DNA of 64,000 nt. It comes from SFFI01 sp964398655 (lineage in GTDB: Bacteria; Bacillota; Clostridia; Saccharofermentanales; DTU023). Below the pieces are notes generated by a model, which saw only the letters and a program-made list of their open reading frames with translations, was not told where the DNA came from and did not search any database. The position numbers were made by a program, and so were the translations under genes. Positions within the stretch are counted from its first letter, which is position 1, and each line of letters starts with the position of its first letter. Positions 8,215-16,490 of the stretch are shown here, piece after piece. Where the stretch lies: assembly GCA_964398655.1 (NCBI GenBank), contig CAYNNG010000007.1, positions 1 through 64,000 on the forward strand, given 5' to 3'.

Positions 8215-8939
8215 CTAATACCCTACCACGCTCAAGCCGTAAGCTACCTGCTCCTCGGTAAAGCCATCGCCGATGAGAAGTTCGGTCAAGGACTCCTTAG
8301 TAGTATGCAGGTCACCCAAAACTCGGCTCTCATTGCGGCTTGTTCCATCCAGTCAACCTCAAAACTATCGGCAGCGTATGTAGCCTCTTCTAGGGTAAAA
8401 CCTTCTTGCTCCGTCAGCATCTCAATGAGGCTCTGACAGGAGAAACCTCCTAATTCTAAGTAGTATTGGCCTCTATTTTTAGCTGCAGCAAACCAGTCTT
8501 CGCCGCAATTGTCTACAGCATATTGGGCTTCCTCGGGGGAAAAACCCTCAAAGGCTAATTGGCGCAGCAAACTTTCCTGGGAAAATTGACCCTTCATCAA
8601 GGTCAAATATCTCTTGGCGACGGCTAGGGCTTCGGCTTCTCTTTTTGTTTTGGGAGCCTGCGTTTCCGCCTCGGTCTCCAGCTGCCCCTCACGCTTCTCT
8701 GCAGTTGGTTCCTGGCCCTTATCGGGGGACTTATCTTGCTCTTGAGGCTTGGACTGGTCTTTTGCCTTAGTCTTGGCTTTCAGCTGGCGGCCTTCGCTAG
8801 AAATTTGGGGCTTATCCTTACTTGAAGACAGGAAATTATTCAGGCTACGCTTGGCCAAACAGGATGGCAGGAAACTTAAAATCAGCACTAAGGCTGTAAT
8901 TAATAAAATTCTGGATTGCTTGTTTAAAGTATGTTTCAT
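8215..8939 (-). pseudogene. Ltp-type repeat lipoprotein, frameshifted near its 3' end
   Basis: Start at ATG 8939 after a GGGAGGAT ribosome site. Residues 1-27 form a lipoprotein-like signal (hydrophobic run, LPSC lipobox), then a charged Lys/Glu/Gln-rich linker of about 80 residues, then Ltp-family (host cell surface-exposed lipoprotein) helical repeats such as FEGFSPEEAQYAVDNCGEDW. The reading frame breaks at a TTTT run near 8322: the annotated frame ends in an unrelated tail at 8286, while a +1 shift restores LGDLHTTKESLTELL and GFTEEQVAYGLSVVGY up to a stop at 8215. One extra T would give an intact gene, so a sequencing error, phase variation or true decay are all possible. Confidence 0.65.
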
Positions 8940-9012
8940 AATATCCTCCCTCATGTTTCCGTATAAATTCGCAGGTCACTAAAGTCTGGCCCGGGTTAGG
9001 CAAGCTAGTTAA

Positions 9013-9858
9013 TTAATACCCAGCTGAGCTGACTCCGTATTCCGCCTGCTCTTCGGTAAAACCTTCAAAGCACAGCTGGTCAAATAATTCCTGCCGGGTA
9101 AAACTGGATAATTCCAAGTAGCCCTCGGCGGCTTTGGCGGCCTGGGCATTCCAGTCGACGCCAGCTAGGGCAATGGCCTCCTCGGTCTGTTTCTTGGTAA
9201 ATCCTTCGTACTGCATTTGCTCCACAAGGTACTTATAAGACATGCCACCGAATTCTAGGTTCTCTTCTACCCTCTGCTGGGCTTGCTTGACCCAGTCTGC
9301 CCCACAATTGTCCGCCGCATATTTAGCTTCTTCCCGGCTGAATCCATCGCCGGCCAGTAAATCCATTAAACCCAGACGCGAAATGGCCGTATATTCCAGG
9401 TATTCTTTAGCCTTGGCCGGGGCCTTCGCTTTCCCCTCATCTGAGGTCGCAGCCTTAGTCGCGTCGTCAGCTGACTCCTGTTTAGGCCCTTCTTCCAAGG
9501 CCTCATAGTCTTCAGTTGTCTCTAGCAGCTTAAATTCCCAAGGCGCGAACTCTCGGCACAGGTCATCCATATACTCCGCCTGCTCGGAGTCCGGATGTAG
9601 AAAGAGGCAGGAGACAACAGTTTGATCCAGTACCACATAGAGGCACTTGCCATAGTAGGTGTCTTCATACTCGGTTAGTTCCGCGTCCATGTATTTGCCG
9701 GGGTAATCGTTAAGCGAGATGTCCTCAATGTTTTTCACGGAGATGTTTCCCACCTGAGTCATACCATCAATGAGGCTATCCATAAGGACGACTTTGGCGC
9801 TCGGCTTAGAGTCGCTATCTAGGGGCCACATGGTCACTGTACCGTAGCCTTGTGACAT
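9013..9858 (-). CDS. Ltp-type repeat protein lacking a signal peptide (probably 5'-truncated)
   Basis: A 281-residue ORF with three C-terminal Ltp-type repeats (GDGFSREEAKYAADNCGADW, YEGFTKKQTEEAIALAGVDW, FEGFTEEQAEYGVSSAGY) after an Ala/Lys/Glu linker and an N-terminal domain of about 100 residues containing NDYPGKYMDAELTEYEDTYY. Relatives are secreted or lipid-anchored, but this ORF starts abruptly (MSQGYGTVTMWPL) with no signal sequence and no ribosome site, and its 5' end overlaps an AlkD remnant in another frame. I infer that a deletion fused the 3' part of a lipoprotein gene to the AlkD remnant. It is a paralogue of the neighbouring 8215-8939 gene. Confidence 0.6.
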   Translation of the reverse strand: MSQGYGTVTMWPLDSDSKPSAKVVLMDSLIDGMTQVGNISVKNIEDISLNDYPGKYMDAELTEYEDTYYGKCLYVVLDQTVVSCLFLHPDSEQAEYMDDLCREFAPWEFKLLETTEDYEALEEGPKQESADDATKAATSDEGKAKAPAKAKEYLEYTAISRLGLMDLLAGDGFSREEAKYAADNCGADWVKQAQQRVEENLEFGGMSYKYLVEQMQYEGFTKKQTEEAIALAGVDWNAQAAKAAEGYLELSSFTRQELFDQLCFEGFTEEQAEYGVSSAGY

Positions 9859-9859
9859 A

Positions 9860-10108
9860 AGTATGTGTCTTAGTTTTTAGATGTCGCTGGTAAATAATGG
9901 CAATTCTTCTCAGCCACAAGTCTTCGTTTGTCGACCACTCCAGCATCAAGCTATGTATGTTTTCATTCGTCAAGGACATTTTGCCTATAATGCTAGAGAG
10001 GACATCAAAGGTAAACAAATCTCTCATATAGGCAGACATCTGCTTTGCGTATTTCTCGTCGTGGTGGTTTTCAAATTGTGTTTTTAACTTATGATACGTA
10101 TTCATCAT
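9860..10108 (-). pseudogene. AlkD-like DNA alkylation repair remnant
   Basis: The start after GGGAG (ATG at 10108 or 10105) gives NTYHKLKTQFENHHDEKYAKQMSAYMRDLF, the usual N-terminus of AlkD-family HEAT-repeat glycosylases, which remove alkylated bases. The sequence then jumps within a few residues to LEWSTNEDLWLRRIAIIYQ, normally about 100 residues further on, and homology stops near KTKT. The ORF runs on to 9815 as unrelated sequence overlapping the Ltp gene. An internal in-frame deletion plus loss of the C-terminus make it non-functional. Confidence 0.65.
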
Positions 10109-10241
10109 AGTTACTCCCGTAAGTCTAAGCAGCACATTTTACAAAAAAAGATGTAAAAGTCCTAAAGAAATTCACCTCCGAATTTCAGACCTGTAACCCA
10201 TAGCAATGCCAGAATAAGGCGGAGCATGCTAAACTATGTGG

Positions 10242-10253
10242 CATGTGCACATG
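10242..10253. promoter_or_regulatory. 12-bp palindrome beside the exporter ribosome site
   Basis: The perfect palindrome CATGTGCACATG ends where the GGAGGTG ribosome site of the ABC exporter gene begins. It could be a repressor site or an RNA element masking the ribosome site. Chance is possible at this length. Confidence 0.3.
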
Positions 10254-10262
10254 GAGGTGTAG

Positions 10263-11987
10263 ATGTTTAAAAAAATATTACCATATGCGCGGCCCTACCG
10301 CCTGCCAGCCATCCTGTCTCCCATCTTTATGATTTTGGAGGTGATGGCAGATATTTTAATTCCTATGTCCATGGCTAGGATTGTGAATATAGGCATCGCC
10401 AACCGCGACGCCGCTTTTGTCATACACCAGGGCACCATTATGATTGCCCTGGCCTTGTTTGGGGCCAGCACGGGTATTGCCTCGTCCTTTTGCGGGGCTA
10501 AGGCTGGTTACGGCATTGCCTATGAAATGCGTAAGGCTTGCTACCGGTCCATTCAGGAATACAGCTTTAATAATCTGGACCAGATGTCCGTCCCCTCTCT
10601 GATCTCCCGGCTGACCTCGGATGCCGAAACGGTGGGCGCAGTCTCCATGATGTCCCTGCGTATGGCGATCCGCTCACCTTTCATGCTAATTTTCGCCCTC
10701 ATCGCGGCTATCCGCATTAACGGGGAGCTAGCCCGGGTTTTTGCTGTGGTGATCCCCACCATCGCTATTTTAGTAGCTATCTTATTTAACAAGGCCATGC
10801 CCTTGTTCCAGAAACTGCGGAAAAGATTCGATCACCTCAATGCCACTATTCAAGAACAGTTGGCCGGCATCGACGTAATTAAGGCCTTCAATCGGCAGGA
10901 CCACGCCTACCAGCAATTTACCGACAGCAACAATGCCCTGAAGGCTACCTCCATTGAGGCCATCATGTTCATGATTGCCCTCATGCCCCTCATGGTCTTA
11001 ATCATCAACGCCTGCCTGCTGGCCGTACTCTGGTTTGGCGGACTTAAGGTGGCCCAGGGCAGCTTGCCCACCGGCGACTTAATTGCTTTTATTACCTATA
11101 ACTCTCAGATCATGATGTCCCTCATGATGCTGGCTACCTATATCATCAACCTGACTTTTGGTAAAACCTCCTTTGACCGTTTGCAGGAAGCCATTGAGAC
11201 CAAGCCAGAGATGGCTGATCCCGCCAACCCCGTACCAGTAGTGGCTGATGGGAGCATCCGCTTTGAGGATGTCTACTTTAAGTACCCTGGCTATAAGGAC
11301 GATATTTTGTCAGATATCAACTTAGACCTAGCTGCGGGTGAAAGCTTGGGCATTATCGGGCCCACCGGATCTTCCAAGTCCACCCTGGTCCAGCTAATCC
11401 CTCGCCTCTACGATCCCGAGCGGGGCCGGATCCTGGTCGGCGGCCAGGACGTGAAGTCCTACCGTAAAAAAGACCTCCGGGCCGCGATTGGCATGGTCCT
11501 CCAGCAGAACACCCTGGTCTCCGGCAACATCCGATCCAACATGCGCTGGGGCAAGGAGGATGCCACAGATGAAGAAATTATCGCGGCGTTAAAGAAGGCC
11601 CAGGCCTGGGAGTTTGTGTCCCAATATGAAGATGGCCTGGACCACCGGGTGGAACAGGGCGGCAGCAACTTTTCCGGGGGCCAAAAACAGCGCTTGACCA
11701 TCGCCCGCGCCCTCCTGCTAGATCCCAAAATCCTTATTTTGGACGACTCCACCTCCGCCGTGGATATGGCCACCGACGCGAAATTGCAGCAGGCCTTCCA
11801 CGAGGAGCTCAGCCACGTCACCCTCATCATGATTGCCCAACGTATCTCTTCTGTGAAGAATTTAGACCGGATCCTGGTCCTGGACCAGGGCCGCATTGAG
11901 TCCGTGGGCACCCACGCCGAGCTTTTAGAGAAATCAGAAATTTATAAAGAGATTTACCGGTCTCAGCAAAGGGGGCTGCCCGCATGA
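10263..11987 (+). CDS. ABC exporter half-transporter (degenerate-site subunit, pair 1)
   Basis: A 574-residue type IV (ABCB-like) exporter half: six-helix membrane domain (about 1-310) then ATPase domain. Signature FSGGQKQR is intact. Two features mark the degenerate nucleotide site: Walker A is GPTGSSKST near 365, with Ser where Gly normally precedes the lysine, and Walker B is ILILDDSTS near 491, with Asp instead of the catalytic Glu. The partner gene overlaps by 4 bases (ATGA) and has a normal Glu, so the two form a BmrCD/TmrAB-style heterodimer. The start has GGAGGTG. Substrate unknown; drugs, lipids or peptides are usual for such pairs. Confidence 0.88.
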   Translation: MFKKILPYARPYRLPAILSPIFMILEVMADILIPMSMARIVNIGIANRDAAFVIHQGTIMIALALFGASTGIASSFCGAKAGYGIAYEMRKACYRSIQEYSFNNLDQMSVPSLISRLTSDAETVGAVSMMSLRMAIRSPFMLIFALIAAIRINGELARVFAVVIPTIAILVAILFNKAMPLFQKLRKRFDHLNATIQEQLAGIDVIKAFNRQDHAYQQFTDSNNALKATSIEAIMFMIALMPLMVLIINACLLAVLWFGGLKVAQGSLPTGDLIAFITYNSQIMMSLMMLATYIINLTFGKTSFDRLQEAIETKPEMADPANPVPVVADGSIRFEDVYFKYPGYKDDILSDINLDLAAGESLGIIGPTGSSKSTLVQLIPRLYDPERGRILVGGQDVKSYRKKDLRAAIGMVLQQNTLVSGNIRSNMRWGKEDATDEEIIAALKKAQAWEFVSQYEDGLDHRVEQGGSNFSGGQKQRLTIARALLLDPKILILDDSTSAVDMATDAKLQQAFHEELSHVTLIMIAQRISSVKNLDRILVLDQGRIESVGTHAELLEKSEIYKEIYRSQQRGLPA

Positions 11988-13999
11988 GTAAACTGAATAA
12001 AAATCGAGAAGCTCGCGCTAAGGCCCAGGCTGACCTAAAAACACATCCACAGTCAGAAAAGCAGACTGACCAGGCCAAAGCCGGTGGCAAGGCTGATCCC
12101 AAGGCCAAAAGTTTTCGGCCAGAAAATCCTTGGAAAACCGTCAAGCAGCTATTTTCCTACTTCCGCAATAACAAGAAGCTGTTCTTCGCGGGTATCATCT
12201 GTGTGGGCCTCGCTTCCTTGACCGCGATTGCCCTGAACGCCATGCTCTCCCCTATTATCGACAGCGTGGCGGGCGAATTTGACCAGCCGCGCTTTGTCCA
12301 GTCCCTGCTCATTGTCGCGGGGATCGGGATTGCGCAGTCGGCCTTTATGTACCTGGGCGGCCGCTTTAACGCGGTACTTTCCCAGCGCACGGTTACCCTC
12401 ATCCGGCAAGACCTCTCAGCTAAGGTCCTCCACCTGCCCATGTCCTTTTTTGACACTCATACCCACGGCGAGGTCATGTCCACCTTCACCAGTGATATTG
12501 ATACCCTGTCCCAAACCCTAGACCAGGCGGTGTCTCAGTTCATGACATCGATCATCACTTTTGTGGGGACCACGGTCATGATGATTATCCTTTCTTGGAA
12601 GCTCTTCCTTGTAGTTGCCGTCTTCCTGGTCCTCATGGTCCTGGTTACACGGTTTATTGCCAGCCGGTCGGGCCGTTTTTACCGGGAACGCCAGCTCGAG
12701 ACTGCCAGCCTCAACGGCTTTATTGAGGAAATGATGACCGCGCAAAAGGTGGTCAAGGTTTTTAACTATGAAGACCGGGCCATTGAAGACTTTGAAGAAC
12801 GGGCGGAGTCCCTGCGCAATTCCGCCACCAAGGCCTCCAGCTTTGGTGTAGTGACCTGGCCTGTCATGGGCAACCTTACCTTTATGATGTATGCCGTAGT
12901 GGCCATGCTGGGTTCCTTCCAGGTCATTTCCGGTGTCATGAGTATCGGTAACATTGCCTCCTTCCTGCAGTACACCCGGGTTATTGCCCAGCCCATTACG
13001 CAAATGTCCCAGCAGATGAACAGCCTCTTTGCCGCCATCGCCGGGGCAGAACGGATCTTCCGCCTCTTAGATGCGCCAGAAGAAGAGATGGAAGGACCGG
13101 TCCGGCTCGTGGGTTCTTGCGATGGCAAACGCGGCCTCTGCTGGCGGGTACCAGCTCAAGTGGAAATTCAAGCAGGGGCAACCACCCTGGATCCCCACAG
13201 CCTCGAGTGTTACGAGTCCGACCCCTTGGAAACCCCCAGTCCCGGCAGCTTCAAGTTGGTTCCGGTTACGGGCGATGTGCGCTTCCATAATGTAGACTTC
13301 GGCTATGTACCCGGTCATAAGGTCCTACATGATGTTTCTCTTTATGCCAAGCCCGGCCAGAAAATCGCTTTTGTCGGATCTACAGGCGCCGGGAAGACGA
13401 CCATCACTAAGCTGATCAACCGCTTCTACGATATCCAGCAGGGCAGTATTACGATTGACGGCATTGATATCCGGGAGATCAACAAGTTTGATCTTAGATC
13501 CATCATTTCCGTGGTTTTGCAGGATGTTAACCTCTTTTCCGGCACCATCCGGGAAAACATCCGCTACGGGCGGTTGGACGCCACAGATGAAGAAGTCATC
13601 GAGGCCGCTAAGGCCGCCAATGCCCACGGTTTTATTTCGCGTTTAGAAGAAGGATACGATACCGAGCTCGTAGGAGAGGGCAAAGGCCTGTCCCAAGGTG
13701 AGCGCCAGCTGCTGTCGATCGCGCGAACAGCGATCGCCGATCCTGTGATCGTGATCATGGATGAAGCAACCTCGTCTGTAGATACCCGGACGGAAATGCA
13801 AATCGCCCAGGGTATGGACCAGCTCATGGCTGGCCGTACTACCTTTGTCATCGCCCACCGGCTTTCCACGGTGCGCGACGCCAATGCCATCATGGTGCTG
13901 GAGGGCGGCCAAATTGTGGAGCGCGGCAACCATGATGAGCTCATGGCGCAAAAGGGCCGGTATTACGACTTAAACGTGGGTACGGCAGAGCTCAGTTAA
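11984..13999 (+). CDS. ABC exporter half-transporter (catalytic subunit, pair 1)
   Basis: A 671-residue partner of the preceding gene. It has a charged Lys/Ala-rich cytoplasmic extension (about residues 1-45), the exporter membrane domain, an unusual linker of some 55 residues (about 368-420) between membrane and ATPase domains, then an ATPase with Walker A GSTGAGKTT near 463, signature LSQGERQ and a normal Walker B VIVIMDEATS near 588. It starts within the stop of the first gene, so expression is coupled. The linker insert is familiar in this subfamily and accounts for the length. Together the two subunits make one exporter with a single hydrolysing site. Confidence 0.88.
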   Translation: MSKLNKNREARAKAQADLKTHPQSEKQTDQAKAGGKADPKAKSFRPENPWKTVKQLFSYFRNNKKLFFAGIICVGLASLTAIALNAMLSPIIDSVAGEFDQPRFVQSLLIVAGIGIAQSAFMYLGGRFNAVLSQRTVTLIRQDLSAKVLHLPMSFFDTHTHGEVMSTFTSDIDTLSQTLDQAVSQFMTSIITFVGTTVMMIILSWKLFLVVAVFLVLMVLVTRFIASRSGRFYRERQLETASLNGFIEEMMTAQKVVKVFNYEDRAIEDFEERAESLRNSATKASSFGVVTWPVMGNLTFMMYAVVAMLGSFQVISGVMSIGNIASFLQYTRVIAQPITQMSQQMNSLFAAIAGAERIFRLLDAPEEEMEGPVRLVGSCDGKRGLCWRVPAQVEIQAGATTLDPHSLECYESDPLETPSPGSFKLVPVTGDVRFHNVDFGYVPGHKVLHDVSLYAKPGQKIAFVGSTGAGKTTITKLINRFYDIQQGSITIDGIDIREINKFDLRSIISVVLQDVNLFSGTIRENIRYGRLDATDEEVIEAAKAANAHGFISRLEEGYDTELVGEGKGLSQGERQLLSIARTAIADPVIVIMDEATSSVDTRTEMQIAQGMDQLMAGRTTFVIAHRLSTVRDANAIMVLEGGQIVERGNHDELMAQKGRYYDLNVGTAELS

Positions 14000-14001
14000 G
14001 C

Positions 14002-14025
14002 GTGACAATTGCCGGCAATTGTCAC
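14002..14025. promoter_or_regulatory. Perfect 24-bp palindrome after the exporter operon
   Basis: The sequence from GTGACAATTGCC to GGCAATTGTCAC is identical to its reverse complement over all 24 bases, has no loop, and begins 3 bases after the exporter stop. No T-run follows, so it does not look like an intrinsic terminator. A dimeric protein's binding site is the alternative. Confidence 0.45.
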
Positions 14026-14174
14026 CTGACATCTCTGGTATCTGCACTTAGAATTACAATTAGGTAAATAAATTCACGTGCCTAACTGCCTCGTATAAAA
14101 GCAATTATCCGCAAAAGGCAGGGCGGGGTGAAGGCAGACTTGACCCGAGTCCCGGCCCTAGTAAAGGAGTTATT

Positions 14175-14729
14175 ATGAGTAGAGATTTGTACAAACCCCT
14201 ATGGCAGAGTATCCTCATCGGCATCATTTTGATTGTAGGTGGCGTCCTGGCTTTCAATAACCCTGTCTCCGCCGTGGCAACCTTGGCTTTAATCCTGGGT
14301 ATATTAGTCTTCGTCCGGGGCAGCATGATGCTGGTGGAATTCTTCCAGCTGAAGAGAAAAAACCTCCTGACCTGGCATGATTGGATTACCCTCACTATGG
14401 GCGTGCTCCTGGTGGTTCTAGCCATCTACCTCCTAGTAAACCCTAACATTTCCATCTTCCTCATCGGCAAACTGGCGGCCATCGGCTTCATCTCTGACGC
14501 TATCCACAGCATCTTCATTGCCCACTGGATCCGGCCCTTCAGCTTTGGCCTCTGGCTCAGCATTACAATCTTGAACATTTTCCTCTTGATTACAGGTTTT
14601 GTTATGCTGTTCGACTGGATTACCGCCAGCCACGTTGTAGCCTACATGATTGCCATTGACCTCCTAGTGAGCGGCATAGGCAATATTCTGGTAGGTTTTT
14701 TCCATAAGCGTGAGGAAAACGTAGCCTAA
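14175..14729 (+). CDS. HdeD-family (DUF308) membrane protein
   Basis: A 184-residue protein with six hydrophobic segments and the family's pattern of paired helices (SILIGIILIVGGVLAFNNP, LILGILVFVRGSMMLVEFF). HdeD in E. coli is an acid-resistance membrane protein; the mechanism is not known and clostridial homologues are only inferred to be stress-related. A good AAGGAG ribosome site precedes ATG 14175. It stands between the exporter operon and the SCIFF gene and has no clear operon partner. Confidence 0.8.
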   Translation: MSRDLYKPLWQSILIGIILIVGGVLAFNNPVSAVATLALILGILVFVRGSMMLVEFFQLKRKNLLTWHDWITLTMGVLLVVLAIYLLVNPNISIFLIGKLAAIGFISDAIHSIFIAHWIRPFSFGLWLSITILNIFLLITGFVMLFDWITASHVVAYMIAIDLLVSGIGNILVGFFHKREENVA

Positions 14730-14736
14730 AGTACTA

Positions 14737-14765
14737 TTGAAATCCTAGGCTCGATATGGTATTAA
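14737..14765 (+). promoter_or_regulatory. Sigma-A-type promoter of scfA
   Basis: TTGAAA (14737-14742), a 17-base spacer and TATTAA (14760-14765), about 60 bases upstream of the SCIFF precursor start. It begins just after the HdeD stop, so scfA probably has its own transcript. Confidence 0.55.
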
Positions 14766-14824
14766 TTAGCCTTGTAAACTAGCCTAAGAAACTGTGTTTT
14801 AAACAATAGATGGGAGAAATGACA

Positions 14825-14971
14825 ATGAAAAGAATTAAAAGCTTGAAGACTCGCAATCTCTGCGCCAGCGCCCAAAACGGTGGCTGCGGTGAATGCCAAA
14901 CCTCCTGCCAGTCCGCTTGCAAAACTTCCTGCGGCGTAGCAAACCAGTCTTGCGAACACAAGGAAGACTAA
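14825..14971 (+). CDS. scfA: SCIFF peptide (ranthipeptide precursor)
   Basis: A 48-residue peptide with the diagnostic core GCGECQTSCQSACKTSC (residues 20-36), the hallmark of SCIFF (six cysteines in forty-five residues) precursors. Cysteines are at 13, 21, 24, 28, 32, 36 and 43; the six from 21 to 43 are the family set and Cys13 in the leader is extra. The basic leader MKRIKSLKTRN is typical. The radical-SAM maturase encoded downstream installs thioether bridges from Cys to the gamma or other carbon of acceptor residues, giving a ranthipeptide. The ribosome site GGGAG lies 8 bases before the ATG. The role in clostridia is thought to involve signalling or population behaviour, but is not settled. 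Confidence 0.95.
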   Translation: MKRIKSLKTRNLCASAQNGGCGECQTSCQSACKTSCGVANQSCEHKED

Positions 14972-14991
14972 GTAAGCAGTAAAGCGCGCTT

Positions 14992-15019
14992 AAGGAGGCC
15001 ACTGAGCCTCCTTTTTTTT
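14992..15019 (+). terminator. Terminator between scfA and scfB
   Basis: Stem AAGGAGGC / GCCTCCTT (14992-14999 with 15006-15013), loop CACTGA and a run of eight T. Strong intrinsic terminator placed 21 bases after scfA; partial read-through would make much more precursor than maturase. Confidence 0.85.
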
Positions 15020-15077
15020 GTGAAAACTTAAGTTTGAGCTGGTAAAAGACTAGCTAGAAGATAAAGGAGATAGCACT

Positions 15078-16478
15078 CTGTTACACCAATATAAATTAAA
15101 CGGCTACAACATCGTCCTGGACACCTGCTCTGGTGCTGTCCATGTGGTGGACGACCTGGCCTATGACTATATTGCCCTCTACCCTGAACTAGGACGCGAG
15201 CAGGCCATTGCCCGCATCTGGGACCAGTATCAGGCCCAGGATTCTTCCGAGCCCTTAACTAAGGCTGACATGGAGAACTTGGCGGATGATGTGGAAGAGT
15301 TAAAGGCCCAGGGGCAACTTTACACAGAAGACCATTACGCCCCTATGGCTGGCGAGTTCAAGGCCCGGTCCGGTGATGTAATTAAGGCCCTCTGTCTGCA
15401 CGTAGCTCACACCTGCAACCTCAACTGCTCCTACTGCTTTGCTAGCCAGGGTAAGTACCACGGCGAACGGGCCCTCATGTCCTATGAGGTGGGCAAAAGA
15501 GCCTTGGATTTCCTCGTGGAAAATTCCGGCAGCCGCCACAATCTGGAAGTCGACTTTTTCGGAGGCGAACCTCTCATGAACTGGCAGGTTGTCAAGGACC
15601 TGGTGGCCTACGCCCGCAGCATTGAGGAGGGAAAGGGCAAGCACTTCCGCTTTACCCTCACCACCAATGGCATGCTGATTGATGAAGAGGTGATCGACTT
15701 CTGCAATCGAGAAATGTCCAACGTAGTCTTGAGCCTGGACGGGCGCAAGGAAATTAACGACGCCAGCCGGGTGGATTACCAGGGGCAGGGCTCCTATGAC
15801 CGCATTGTGCCCAAGTTCCAAGAACTGGTTAAGGCCCGCGGGGACAAGAACTATTACATGCGGGGCACCTTTACCCATAGAAATCCAGACTTTACCCAGG
15901 ACGTTTTCCATATGGCGGACCTGGGCTTTACCGAGCTCAGCATGGAGCCCGTAGTTACCGCGCCCGATGATCCCATGGCCCTCACGCCCGAGGACATAGA
16001 AGTGGTCAAGGACCAATATGAGGTCCTGGCCAAGGAAATGGATAAGCGGGACCAAGAAGGCAGGCCTTTCACCTTCTACCACTACATGCTGGACCTGGAC
16101 CAGGGCCCCTGCATCTACAAACGCATCTCCGGCTGCGGTTCTGGAACTGAGTACATGGCCGTCACCCCCTGGGGTGACCTCTATCCCTGCCACCAGTTTG
16201 TGGGAGAAGAAAAGTATAAGCTGGGGGATATCTGGCAAGGCATCACCCATCCGGAAATTCGCGAAGAATTCCGTGCCTGTAACGCCTATGCCCGGCCGGA
16301 ATGCCGGGAATGCTGGGCCCAACTCTATTGTTCCGGCGGCTGCGCGGCTAACGCCTACCACGCCACAGGATCAATCTTGGGTATTTACGAACCAGGTTGT
16401 GAACTATTTAAGAAGCGCATTGAATGCGCCATCATGCTGCAGGCCGCGAAAGCCAGCCGCCAAGAGCAAGAGGTTTAA
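15078..16478 (+). CDS. scfB: SCIFF radical-SAM maturase (thioether-forming, SPASM domain)
   Basis: Radical-SAM/SPASM enzyme that cross-links the SCIFF precursor. The CNLNCSYC cluster motif (CX3CX2C) lies near residues 113-120, and the C-terminal SPASM cysteines are seen in GCGSGTEY, LYPCHQF, CRECWAQLYCSGGC and EPGCELF. The first ATG/GTG-type start (GTG 15144) would remove the conserved leader-binding N-terminus; reading upstream gives HQYKLNGYNIVLD and SGAVHVVDD, which are family-conserved. The only suitable start is CTG at 15078, 8 bases after AAGGAG, giving about 466 residues. The CTG initiation is therefore an inference from homology and spacing. Confidence 0.9.
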   Translation: MLHQYKLNGYNIVLDTCSGAVHVVDDLAYDYIALYPELGREQAIARIWDQYQAQDSSEPLTKADMENLADDVEELKAQGQLYTEDHYAPMAGEFKARSGDVIKALCLHVAHTCNLNCSYCFASQGKYHGERALMSYEVGKRALDFLVENSGSRHNLEVDFFGGEPLMNWQVVKDLVAYARSIEEGKGKHFRFTLTTNGMLIDEEVIDFCNREMSNVVLSLDGRKEINDASRVDYQGQGSYDRIVPKFQELVKARGDKNYYMRGTFTHRNPDFTQDVFHMADLGFTELSMEPVVTAPDDPMALTPEDIEVVKDQYEVLAKEMDKRDQEGRPFTFYHYMLDLDQGPCIYKRISGCGSGTEYMAVTPWGDLYPCHQFVGEEKYKLGDIWQGITHPEIREEFRACNAYARPECRECWAQLYCSGGCAANAYHATGSILGIYEPGCELFKKRIECAIMLQAAKASRQEQEV

Positions 16479-16490
16479 ACATAAAACAAG

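Noticed and set aside
8286..8306. TGA at the end of the Ltp frame as a selenocysteine codon
   Set aside because: Reading through gives no family sequence; a +1 shift at the T run upstream restores homology instead.
15300..16361. 353-codon ORF on the minus strand opposite scfB
   Set aside because: It mirrors a strongly conserved radical-SAM gene, has no family motif and no ribosome site; long antisense ORFs are expected over GC-rich codons.
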